From contig NZ_JBBEYB010000010.1 in assembly GCF_037482285.1 (NCBI RefSeq), positions 53,427-117,426 on the forward strand: a stretch of 64,000 nucleotides of DNA, given 5' to 3'. The stretch is from Aquabacterium sp029268225. GTDB taxonomy: Bacteria; Pseudomonadota; Gammaproteobacteria; Burkholderiales; Burkholderiaceae_C. Position 1 is the stretch's first letter. Every line of letters starts with the position of its first letter. Below the pieces are notes generated by a model. The model had not been told where the DNA came from. It saw only the letters and a program-made list of their open reading frames with translations, and made no database searches. The position numbers were made by a program, and so were the translations under genes. Positions 18,174 through 25,293 of the stretch are shown piece after piece.

Positions 18174-19154
18174 GTGAGCACCACTACCCCCCCCGCCAGC
18201 TACCGTACCCTCGCCGCGCCCGACATGGCCGAGGTCGATCAGGTCATCCATCGTCGTCTGTCCTCGCAGGTGGCGCTGGTCAACCAGATATCGCACTACA
18301 TTGTCAACGCGGGCGGCAAGCGGGTGCGTCCGATGGTGCTGCTGCTGGTGGCGCGCGCCCTGGGATGCAAGAGCTCGCAGATGCACGAGTTGGCGGCGGT
18401 GGTGGAGTTCATCCACACCTCGACCCTGCTGCACGACGATGTGGTGGACGAGTCTGACCTGCGCCGCGGCCGCCAGACGGCCAATGCCATGTTCGGCAAC
18501 GCGGCCAGCGTGCTGGTGGGCGACTTTCTGTACTCGCGCTCGTTCCAGATGATGGTCTCGACCGGCCGCATGCGCGTCATGGAAGTGCTGGCCGAAGCCA
18601 CCAACGTGATCGCCGAAGGCGAGGTGCTGCAGCTGGTCAACATGCACGACCCCGACATCTCGGTGGACGACTACCTGCGCGTGATCGAATACAAGACGGC
18701 CAAACTGTTCGAGGCCAGTACCCGCCTGGGAGCCCTGATCAGCGACGCTTCTCCCGAGGTCGAGGAGGCCTGCGCCGCCTACGGCCGCGCCCTGGGCACG
18801 GCCTTCCAGCTGATCGACGACCTGCTGGACTACGAAGGCACCGCCGCCGAGCTGGGCAAGAACATTGGCGACGACCTGCGTGAAGGCAAGCCGACCTTGC
18901 CGCTGCTGGCAGCGATGCAGCGCGGCACGCCCGAGCAGCGCGAGATGATCCGCAACGCCATCCTCAACGGCGAGGTGGAGCGCATGCCCGAGATCGTGGC
19001 CGTGGTGAAGGCCACTGGCGCGCTGGATGTCACGCGAGAGGCCGCGCAAGCCCAGGCTGAAGTGGCGAAAAAGTGTCTGGAGGCCTTGCCGGCTTCGGAG
19101 TGGCGCGAAGCTCTGCTACAATTATCGTTTGATTCGATTCACCGCTCTTCTTGA
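18174..19154 (+). CDS. ispB: Polyprenyl (octaprenyl) diphosphate synthase
   Basis: Builds the isoprenoid side chain of ubiquinone from farnesyl and isopentenyl diphosphates. Both aspartate-rich motifs are present: HDDVVDESDLRRGR (first) and QLIDDLLDYEG (second), with GGKRVRPMV near the N-terminus. The GTG at 18174 gives 326 residues and aligns with the usual length (E. coli 323), because family members keep about 20 residues before the conserved DMAEV block; the ATG at 18225 would cut these off. TATAAT at 18126-18131 is a good -10 box but I see no convincing -35. tRNA-Pro follows by 27 bp. Confidence 0.93.
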   Translation: MSTTTPPASYRTLAAPDMAEVDQVIHRRLSSQVALVNQISHYIVNAGGKRVRPMVLLLVARALGCKSSQMHELAAVVEFIHTSTLLHDDVVDESDLRRGRQTANAMFGNAASVLVGDFLYSRSFQMMVSTGRMRVMEVLAEATNVIAEGEVLQLVNMHDPDISVDDYLRVIEYKTAKLFEASTRLGALISDASPEVEEACAAYGRALGTAFQLIDDLLDYEGTAAELGKNIGDDLREGKPTLPLLAAMQRGTPEQREMIRNAILNGEVERMPEIVAVVKATGALDVTREAAQAQAEVAKKCLEALPASEWREALLQLSFDSIHRSS

Positions 19155-19181
19155 TCGGTTCGCAGTCGAAATCAATGACAT

Positions 19182-19258
19182 CGGGGTGTAGCTTAGCCTG
19201 GTAGAGCGCTACGTTCGGGACGTAGAGGCCGGAGGTTCGAATCCTCTCACCCCGACCA
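19182..19258 (+). tRNA. tRNA-Pro (anticodon CGG)
   Basis: A 77-base tRNA with encoded CCA. The acceptor stem CGGGGTG pairs fully with CACCCCG, the anticodon stem CTACG/CGTAG encloses TTCGGGA with anticodon CGG, and the T arm contains GGTTCGAAT. It is the intact copy created when the 31-kb element integrated: its 3' part from 19212 is the left attachment repeat. Confidence 0.97.
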
Positions 19259-19259
19259 C
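19212..19259 (+). repeat. attL: 48-bp direct repeat within tRNA-Pro
   Basis: Runs from the anticodon arm to one base past the CCA. It is identical over 48 bases to 50171-50218; the base before it differs (A here, G at the right end). Confidence 0.95.
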
Positions 19260-19270
19260 CACATTCAGCC

Positions 19271-19303
19271 AAAAGCCCAAGTGAATCAAGCACTTGGGCT
19301 TTT
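19271..19303 (+). terminator. Terminator after tRNA-Pro, brought by the element
   Basis: Stem AAAAGCCCAAGTG / CACTTGGGCTTTT with a seven-base loop, followed by TGCTTTG. It is 13 bp after the tRNA and inside the element, so the element supplies a new terminator for the tRNA it occupies. Confidence 0.85.
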
Positions 19304-19351
19304 TGCTTTGAATCGTCATGAATGTCGTTTCAAAGCAAATTTCCGGGCTCA

Positions 19352-19371
19352 GTGTCCCAAATTTGTCCCAA
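19352..19371 (+). repeat. Left integrase arm-like repeat
   Basis: GTGTCCCAAATTTGTCCCAA, two TGTCCCA heptamers in one 20-mer, 93 bp inside attL. The same 20-mer with one mismatch is at 50101-50120, 51 bp inside attR. Position at both ends fits integrase arm-type binding sites. Confidence 0.6.
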
Positions 19372-19487
19372 GACTTGAATGGGCATGAATGCAGGCGTGC
19401 GTGTTGCCAGGCTTAGCGCTTTGACACGCCACGCCTTTGGCTCTATGGTGTCAATGCACTCATGAACAACGATTCAAGTCAGCAGTC

Positions 19488-19835
19488 GTGATCACCATTC
19501 AGGACCTCAAGCGAGTACGTCACATCGCCCTGTGCGTTGCGGTGTTCGCCTGTGGCGTGGGGTTTCTGGCGTGCGTTGCTGAACTGATCGGTATGCAGTT
19601 CGAGGCGGCAGACTGGCTGCACCAGTTCTCCACCGTTTTGGCTTGGACAAGCCTGCTGGCCGTCACCACAACCATTGGGGTGATGTTTCTGGTTTGGATG
19701 CCCGTCCACGACCAGATACTGGCCTCTCTTCGCGTGACGCGGGGGCGGCGCTTGAAGTGCTCAGGTTACGCCGAGGCGTTCATCTCTGCGCCTCAAGGCC
19801 GTTCGTCTCCGCCTCCCCGGCATCGCCATCGCTGA
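19488..19835 (+). CDS. Small membrane protein, unknown
   Basis: About 115 residues from the GTG at 19488; a TTG at 19437 is an alternative. Two hydrophobic segments (IALCVAVFACGVGFLACVA and VLAWTSLLAVTTTIGVMFLV) flank a short acidic loop, followed by a basic tail rich in R, P and H. No clear ribosome-binding site is present and I recognise no family, so this may be a minor gene of the element's left edge or not expressed. Confidence 0.4.
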   Translation: MITIQDLKRVRHIALCVAVFACGVGFLACVAELIGMQFEAADWLHQFSTVLAWTSLLAVTTTIGVMFLVWMPVHDQILASLRVTRGRRLKCSGYAEAFISAPQGRSSPPPRHRHR

Positions 19836-19895
19836 ATTTGCGTCGCGGCACGTGTTCGTGCCGCTGTAGCGACTTGGTCGCTTAACGCCACAGTG

Positions 19896-20246
19896 ATGGT
19901 GAACGACATGCCCAAACCATTTGCCGCGCAGGACAGCGGCACTCCTCGAATCATTTTCATTGAACAGCTGGCGGCCTTGATTGGCAAGCGGGTCACGACG
20001 ATTCGCACTTGCGCGACCAATGCCAAGTACCAGCACCTGATTCCCGCACCCTTTAAGCTTCCGCACAGCAGGCGTCTTTGCTGGCACGAGGCCGACGTTC
20101 TTCGTTGGATTGAATCCACCCGGCCGGCCGAGCCGCCTCCACGTAAACGCCCTCGCGGACGCCCAACCAAGGTCGAGCAACTGGCGCGTGAACGGTGGGC
20201 TCAAACCTCCGCAGCTCGCACGTCCGAGAACGGAGGCGACCAATGA
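19896..20246 (+). CDS. Helix-turn-helix/AT-hook DNA-binding protein
   Basis: A 116-residue protein likely to bind DNA. The N-terminal half (IFIEQLAALIGKRVTTIR, then HSRRLCWHEADVLRWIEST) has the pattern of an AlpA/excisionase-type winged helix, in which a tryptophan and arginine follow the wing. The C-terminal half has KRPRGRPTK, an AT-hook core (RGRP). ATGs at 19896 and 19908 are both possible. Its stop overlaps the repA start by ATGA. It could be the element's recombination-directionality factor or a repA regulator; both are inference. Confidence 0.65.
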   Translation: MVNDMPKPFAAQDSGTPRIIFIEQLAALIGKRVTTIRTCATNAKYQHLIPAPFKLPHSRRLCWHEADVLRWIESTRPAEPPPRKRPRGRPTKVEQLARERWAQTSAARTSENGGDQ

Positions 20247-21142
20247 GCGCCGAAAAGCTGATCAACGCCAGTGTCGCCATCAGCATGGACGCTCCGTCGG
20301 GCGATGAGCGGATGTTCTGCCACTCGATCATGAGTCAGATCGGCCTGCCACGTACCCAGATCCAGGGGCGCGAGTTTCATCACAGTTTCGGCGCAGCTTG
20401 GCTGAGCATTCAGGCTGGATTGTTGGATGAGGGGGCGGGGCCTGTTCCGCAGCCCGTGCCTTACGGCGCCACTGCCCGACTGGCGCTCATCTGCACGACA
20501 ACGCTTGCGCGGCGATATCGAAGTCGCGAGGTGGATGTCGGCCGCTACGCAGCGACCTTCTTGTCCATGCTGGGTTACGACCTCCAAGGTCACCGCTATC
20601 GGATGCTGCGGCGGCAAATGCATGCCTTGGCGGCTTGTCGTCTACAGATTGGTTTTCAGGGGCGAACGGTCAACAGCCTTCCCATTCACCAGTTTGATGC
20701 TTGGCAACCGCGCCGCGTTAGCAGCGCCTCTCGATGGCCTGGTGTGCTCGTTTTGAGCGCGGAGTTTTACGACGATCTCATCGAGCACAGCGTGCCGCTG
20801 GATGGCCGGGCGTTGGCAAGACTCAAGGGGTCCGCACTTGCGCTGGACATCTACACCTGGTTGGCCTACCGCCTACATCAAATTCAAGGTCAGCCAGTCG
20901 AAGTCTCGTGGGCGGCGCTGATGCGGCAGTTTGCCCATGAACCACGCGGCGCGCATGCCGCTGAAACCTTCCGCAAAGGATTCCTGCATGCGCTGCACAA
21001 GGTGCTGATGGCCTACCCACAAGCGAAGGTCACCCGATATCCGGGCGGATTGGCGCTGCACGCCTCGCCACCGCCCGTGGCGCCAAGAAGCTTCGAGGTG
21101 AGTGCGCCCCGCTGTCCGCGACGCGAAGGGAGGGCTGCATGA
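20243..21142 (+). CDS. RepA-like plasmid replication initiator
   Basis: A 299-residue protein resembling the plasmid RepA family (RepA_C). Family landmarks are QIQGREFHHSFGAAWLS, a YGATARLALICTTTLARRYRS block, LSAEFYDDLIEHSVPLDGRAL, and KGSALALDIYTWLAYRLHQI followed by VSWAALMRQFAH and FRKGFLHALHKV. Such proteins start replication at iterons of theta-replicating plasmids. It overlaps both neighbours by ATGA (20243-20246 and 21139-21142), so HTH protein, RepA and recombinase form one operon. In a chromosomal element it suggests replication of the excised circle. Confidence 0.8.
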   Translation: MSAEKLINASVAISMDAPSGDERMFCHSIMSQIGLPRTQIQGREFHHSFGAAWLSIQAGLLDEGAGPVPQPVPYGATARLALICTTTLARRYRSREVDVGRYAATFLSMLGYDLQGHRYRMLRRQMHALAACRLQIGFQGRTVNSLPIHQFDAWQPRRVSSASRWPGVLVLSAEFYDDLIEHSVPLDGRALARLKGSALALDIYTWLAYRLHQIQGQPVEVSWAALMRQFAHEPRGAHAAETFRKGFLHALHKVLMAYPQAKVTRYPGGLALHASPPPVAPRSFEVSAPRCPRREGRAA

Positions 21143-22194
21143 GCGCCCTCATCCAAGACTTGAAAGCCAAGATGCTTCAAAGCACCGAGCTTCTGCGGCA
21201 GATTGCGTCCGACCGCTCGCGCAGAGCCGGCCGCTCACCCGACACTGAACACGATTACCTCAGACTTGGGCAATCGCTGCTCACAAGAGCCAAGGCAGCG
21301 CAAGGAGGGCTGGTCGGTGTGGTGTCAGACACCCGGCGCCCCACCACGTTCCAGAAGCGCATCTCCGCCTTGCGGTTCACACTCCAACAACGGCAGTTGG
21401 AGCTGTTGGGCAGCATCATTGAGCCCGTTTCGGATGAGCAGGCGCAAAGGCATATCGCAGCATTCGAAGAACAAATCGGGCACGTTCAAGCGCTGATCGA
21501 GCTTCGGCGTAGAGGCGTGAGAGGGCCGCGAGCGCTTCGCAACAGCAAGCGACGCGCCCTCAGTGGACTTCCCGCTGACTGGCGCGTTCAACTCTGCAAG
21601 CGCGGGCGTGCGGGCCGGTATCGCGCTGCACTGTTGGTCGCGGCTTTGACCGGGTGCCGCCCCAGCGAGCTGGAGAAAGGCATCAAGGTCTGGCTGACGC
21701 GGGACGCAACAACCGGGCAGACGCACATCTACCTGGAGATCGCTGGCGCGAAGGTCAACCGCGAGCAAGGGCAGCCCCGCCGCCGTCTGACCTTCGCCAT
21801 GGACGATCCGCATCCGTTGGTGTCGATGCTCAAGGAACTGCTACCCGACAAGGCCGACGCCCCGGTTGTCATTCACATCGAGAGCGCCATGAACTTTTCG
21901 GCCGAGGTGCAACGCTTGGCAGCCTGTCTGTGGCCCTCGCACCGGCACACCGTGACCGCGTACTGTTTCAGGCATCAGTGGGCTGCGGATGCCAAACGGA
22001 ATGGCGATGCAGAGGCAGTCAGCCGGGGGCTCGGCCACCTGTCTTCCAAGACACAGCGGGTTTACGGCACAGCATCGCAGGGCAGGCCGCCGCACGCCTT
22101 GAAACCATCAACCATTGAGGCGGATCGATCCATCAAGGGCTCGGCCGCAGATGTTGTTCCGCCCGATCCCGACGAACCGGAGTCCGCAAGCTGA
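21139..22194 (+). CDS. Tyrosine-recombinase-like protein, second in the element
   Basis: A 351-residue protein with a C-terminal tyrosine-recombinase-like catalytic domain. ALTGCRPSELEKGI supplies the first arginine (R174), YCFRHQWAAD the second arginine and histidine (R278, H279; the first histidine of HxxR is a tyrosine here), GLGHLSSKTQRVYG the last histidine and the catalytic tyrosine. The N-terminal 140 residues are helical and charged. It is coupled to repA, so dimer resolution or a role in copy stability is likely; the element has a separate integrase at its other end. Confidence 0.7.
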   Translation: MSALIQDLKAKMLQSTELLRQIASDRSRRAGRSPDTEHDYLRLGQSLLTRAKAAQGGLVGVVSDTRRPTTFQKRISALRFTLQQRQLELLGSIIEPVSDEQAQRHIAAFEEQIGHVQALIELRRRGVRGPRALRNSKRRALSGLPADWRVQLCKRGRAGRYRAALLVAALTGCRPSELEKGIKVWLTRDATTGQTHIYLEIAGAKVNREQGQPRRRLTFAMDDPHPLVSMLKELLPDKADAPVVIHIESAMNFSAEVQRLAACLWPSHRHTVTAYCFRHQWAADAKRNGDAEAVSRGLGHLSSKTQRVYGTASQGRPPHALKPSTIEADRSIKGSAADVVPPDPDEPESAS

Positions 22195-22208
22195 TCGGTG
22201 AAAACGGA

Positions 22209-22280
22209 ATGGGGTAATCATTGGTTTATTGGGGTAATTGGCATGGTTCATACCCCAATTTGCAGTAGCATTACCCTATT
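22209..22280. promoter_or_regulatory. Cluster of GGGGTAAT repeats before the Fic operon
   Basis: Four copies of a GGGGTAAT-like motif: two forward (TGGGGTAATCATTGG at 22210; ATTGGGGTAATTGG at 22228) and two inverted (ATACCCCAATT at 22250; ATTACCCTATT at 22270). TTGGGGTA and TACCCCAA form an inverted repeat with 14 bases between. It sits 24-95 bp before the Fic start, fitting an operator, perhaps of the Fic protein's own wHTH domain. The core resembles the GGGGTGATC iterons near 48852, so iteron function is an alternative. Confidence 0.55.
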
Positions 22281-22303
22281 CTTCCTCGTCCGGATGCTGT
22301 TGC

Positions 22304-23419
22304 ATGCAATCACTCTCGCCAGACTACCTCGCCAAGCTGCGTTTCGACGCGCAGCAGCTGGCGACCCTGCGCGCCCTGGGTGAGTTCAGGGGCAAGCAGC
22401 AGCTCTTCGTGGCGCAGTCGCCGGAGGTCTTGAGCGACCTGCGGCAAGTGGCGGTGGTCGAGTCCACCGAGTCGTCGAACCGCCTGGAAGGCGTGGTCGT
22501 CGCCGCGCACCGGCTCAAGTCACTGGTGCTCAAGAATGCCACGCCGCAAAGTCGTTCCGAGCAAGAGGTGGCAGGCTATCGCGATGCCCTCGGTCTGATC
22601 CATGAGAGCGGCGAGCAGATGCCGTTTTCCGAAGGCACGGTCTTGCAGCTGCACGGCATGCTGTACCGCTACATGCCCCAACCAGGCGGGCACTGGAAGG
22701 CCACCAACAACGACATCGTCGAGCGCCACCCCGATGGCAGCTCACGCATCCGCTTTCGTCCGGTTGCCGCGCACCTCACGCCCATCGCGATGGCGGACCT
22801 GATCGCGCGCTACCGCTTGGCCTTGGATCAGCACTTGGCAGACCCCCTGGTGCTGGTACCGCTGGCCATCCTCGACTTCCTGTGCATCCACCCCTTTCCG
22901 GATGGCAACGGCCGCATGGCACGTCTGCTCACCCTGCAGCTGCTCTATCACTTCGACTATGCGGTGGGCCGCTTCATCAGCCTGGAGCGCATCTTCGAAG
23001 AGTCGAAAGAGAGCTACTACGAAACGCTGGAAGCCAGCTCCCAGGGCTGGCACGAAGCTGCACACAACATCGCCCCATGGCTCGACTACTTCTGGGGTGC
23101 CCTGCTGCGCGCCTACAAGGAATTTGAAGAGCGCGTGGGCACCATCGAACGCGGCCGGGGCGCCAAGGGTGACCGCGTTCGCTCTGAGATTCTCAAACGC
23201 CAACTGCCCTTCTCGATATCGGAGATCGAGGAAGCCTGCCCCGGCATCAGCCGCGACATGGTGCGCGTGATCCTGCGCGCCATGAAAGCCGAGGGGGTGA
23301 TTGCCCCTACGGGCAAGGGCCGCGCAGCGAAATGGAAGCAAACCGGGTTGCAGAGCACACCCAAACCCAACGACACCAGCAACGGAATCGGGCCTGGGAG
23401 TCCCTCAGCAAAGACATGA
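22304..23419 (+). CDS. Fic family protein with C-terminal winged helix
   Basis: A 371-residue Fic-domain protein; Fic enzymes usually transfer AMP to target proteins. The catalytic loop HPFPDGNGRMAR is at residues 196-207 and fits HxFx(D/E)GNGRxxR. The N-terminal self-inhibition motif (S/T)xxxE(G/N) is S-N-R-L-E-G at 58-63, so this is a class II Fic. The C-terminal 60 residues (SISEIEEACPGISRDMVRVI...GKGRAAKWK landmarks) form a winged helix that may bind DNA. The ATG at 22304 starts the protein just after the repeat cluster. It overlaps the methyltransferase start by ATGA, an unusual link of Fic to restriction genes. Confidence 0.9.
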   Translation: MQSLSPDYLAKLRFDAQQLATLRALGEFRGKQQLFVAQSPEVLSDLRQVAVVESTESSNRLEGVVVAAHRLKSLVLKNATPQSRSEQEVAGYRDALGLIHESGEQMPFSEGTVLQLHGMLYRYMPQPGGHWKATNNDIVERHPDGSSRIRFRPVAAHLTPIAMADLIARYRLALDQHLADPLVLVPLAILDFLCIHPFPDGNGRMARLLTLQLLYHFDYAVGRFISLERIFEESKESYYETLEASSQGWHEAAHNIAPWLDYFWGALLRAYKEFEERVGTIERGRGAKGDRVRSEILKRQLPFSISEIEEACPGISRDMVRVILRAMKAEGVIAPTGKGRAAKWKQTGLQSTPKPNDTSNGIGPGSPSAKT

Positions 23420-25293
23420 AAAACACTGGAAAGCAAAACTTGCTGGACAGCCTGGGGCAGATGTCAGCCCCGGAGCTGCGTCGGCTGCTGACTGAACACC
23501 TGACCCGCCAGAAGCTCGGCCTGTACTGGGAACGCGACGCCATTGAGCACGACAAGGCGCTGAATGCCAATGTCGTGCTGCCACGCCTTGTGCCCGAGTG
23601 GAGCCACACGCCCGAGGGCTGCACTGAGCACCGGAACTTGATCATCGAAGGCGACAACTTCGACAGCCTGCGCTTGCTGCGTGCCACGCACGCCGGCAAG
23701 GTACGGGTGATCTACATCGACCCGCCCTACAACACGGGCAACAAGGACTGGGTCTACAACGACAGCTACGTCGGGCAGAACGACCGCTGGCGACATAGCC
23801 AATGGCTGGAGTTTCTCTATCAGCGGCTGACGCTTGCACGTGACCTGCTCACGAGCGATGGCGTCATTCTGGTCAGCATCAATGATGAGAATCGCGCTAG
23901 GCTGGAGTTGCTGATGGACGAGGTCTTCCCTGGCCGCCGCGTGGGTTGCTTTGTCTGGCGCAGTCGAACCGGTGGAAACGACACGAAGGGCGCATTCTTC
24001 TCCGACAACCATGAGCATGTCTTGGTCTACGCCAACCCAGGATTTCGCTTTTCGGGCGATGAGAAGTCGTACTCCATGTACAAGTACCAAGAGGGTGACC
24101 GCCTCTATCGACTGAGCGACCTAACAAAGGCTCACGACTACCGCGAGCGGCCGAACACGTACTACCCAATCCACGACCCACTGACTGACACCTTCTACCC
24201 GTGCAACCCGCAACGTGTATGGGCCTACGCCTCGGAGAAGAAGGTCAAGGATGGCCAAAAGATCCGAGGAGACACGATTGAGACCCTCATTGCCAAGAAA
24301 CTGATCTGGTTCCCGCCGGAGCAGCGGGTTGAAGTCTTTGAAACGTTAGAAGAGCTGCAAGACGCGATTCAGCGGAGGGACGTGCCAATGAGCGGAAGCA
24401 CACCGCTACTTTTTGACGGCATGCCAGATTTGGACTTTTGGGTCGGCAGGCGTGTCGGCTACGGGCGTCCCGCGTTCAAGCGCTTCAAAGAGGGATTGAA
24501 GAATGAGAACCAACCTATCTCATCTTGGCTAACGCCGCGACAAGAGCAAGACACGGTGGTGGAAGGGCTCAACATGCCTGTGGTCGGAACCACTGAAGAG
24601 GGATCCAAGGAGCTCAAAGAAGTAATGGGGGACAAGGCGTTTCCATACCCGAAGCCGCCTTCATTGCTCAAAGGCCTGCTGGCGCAGGCTACTCGCCCAG
24701 ACGATATCGTGCTGGACTTCTTCGCCGGTTCGGGCACAACCGGACAGGTGGTCATGGAACTCAATGTGGAGGATAGCGGTCGCCGTCGGTTCATTCTCTG
24801 CAGCAGCACGGAGGCCAATGACAAAGAGCCCGCCAAGAACCTGTGCCGCGATGTGTGTGCCGAACGCATGCGCCGGGTCATGCAGGGATATGGGGACAAA
24901 GACGCCCTCAGCGTGGCTCAAGGCGGCGAGTTTGCCTATCTGCAACTCGACAAGCTGGACGCAGCCGATGTAGCACTGGATGCCACAGCGGACCATGCAA
25001 GCACTCTGCTGACCATGCGCCACGCGGCGGCTGCGCCTGTGACACATCAAAGCGGCGCAGTACGCCTCATTGCCAAGGGCGCCGACTGGCTGATGGCGCT
25101 GTGCCCCACCGTCAACGCGCAGGTGCTGGACGAGTTGTGCGGCTTGCCAGATCGGCACCATGTGGCCCGCTTGGTGGTGTACGCCCCACGCCCAAAGTCC
25201 TTGGCTGCCCTGCTGGCTGAGCGCGGCATCGAGGCACAAGTCCACGCGCTGCGCCAAGCACTGATTCAAGGCCAGGGAGGCCGCCCACAATGA
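23416..25293 (+). CDS. mod: Type III-like DNA methyltransferase (Mod)
   Basis: A 625-residue N6-adenine (or N4-cytosine) DNA methyltransferase. DPPYNTGN at 102-109 comes before the SAM-binding FAGSGTTG at 436-443, giving the beta-class order used by type III Mod proteins; RVIYIDPPY and SDGVILVSINDEN are typical Mod blocks. Between about 160 and 410 lies the target-recognition region, where the DNA is noticeably less G+C-rich than the flanks. It overlaps fic and res by ATGA. The partner res and the operon make type III restriction the best reading; the recognition sequence is unknown. Confidence 0.92.
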   Translation: MKNTGKQNLLDSLGQMSAPELRRLLTEHLTRQKLGLYWERDAIEHDKALNANVVLPRLVPEWSHTPEGCTEHRNLIIEGDNFDSLRLLRATHAGKVRVIYIDPPYNTGNKDWVYNDSYVGQNDRWRHSQWLEFLYQRLTLARDLLTSDGVILVSINDENRARLELLMDEVFPGRRVGCFVWRSRTGGNDTKGAFFSDNHEHVLVYANPGFRFSGDEKSYSMYKYQEGDRLYRLSDLTKAHDYRERPNTYYPIHDPLTDTFYPCNPQRVWAYASEKKVKDGQKIRGDTIETLIAKKLIWFPPEQRVEVFETLEELQDAIQRRDVPMSGSTPLLFDGMPDLDFWVGRRVGYGRPAFKRFKEGLKNENQPISSWLTPRQEQDTVVEGLNMPVVGTTEEGSKELKEVMGDKAFPYPKPPSLLKGLLAQATRPDDIVLDFFAGSGTTGQVVMELNVEDSGRRRFILCSSTEANDKEPAKNLCRDVCAERMRRVMQGYGDKDALSVAQGGEFAYLQLDKLDAADVALDATADHASTLLTMRHAAAAPVTHQSGAVRLIAKGADWLMALCPTVNAQVLDELCGLPDRHHVARLVVYAPRPKSLAALLAERGIEAQVHALRQALIQGQGGRPQ

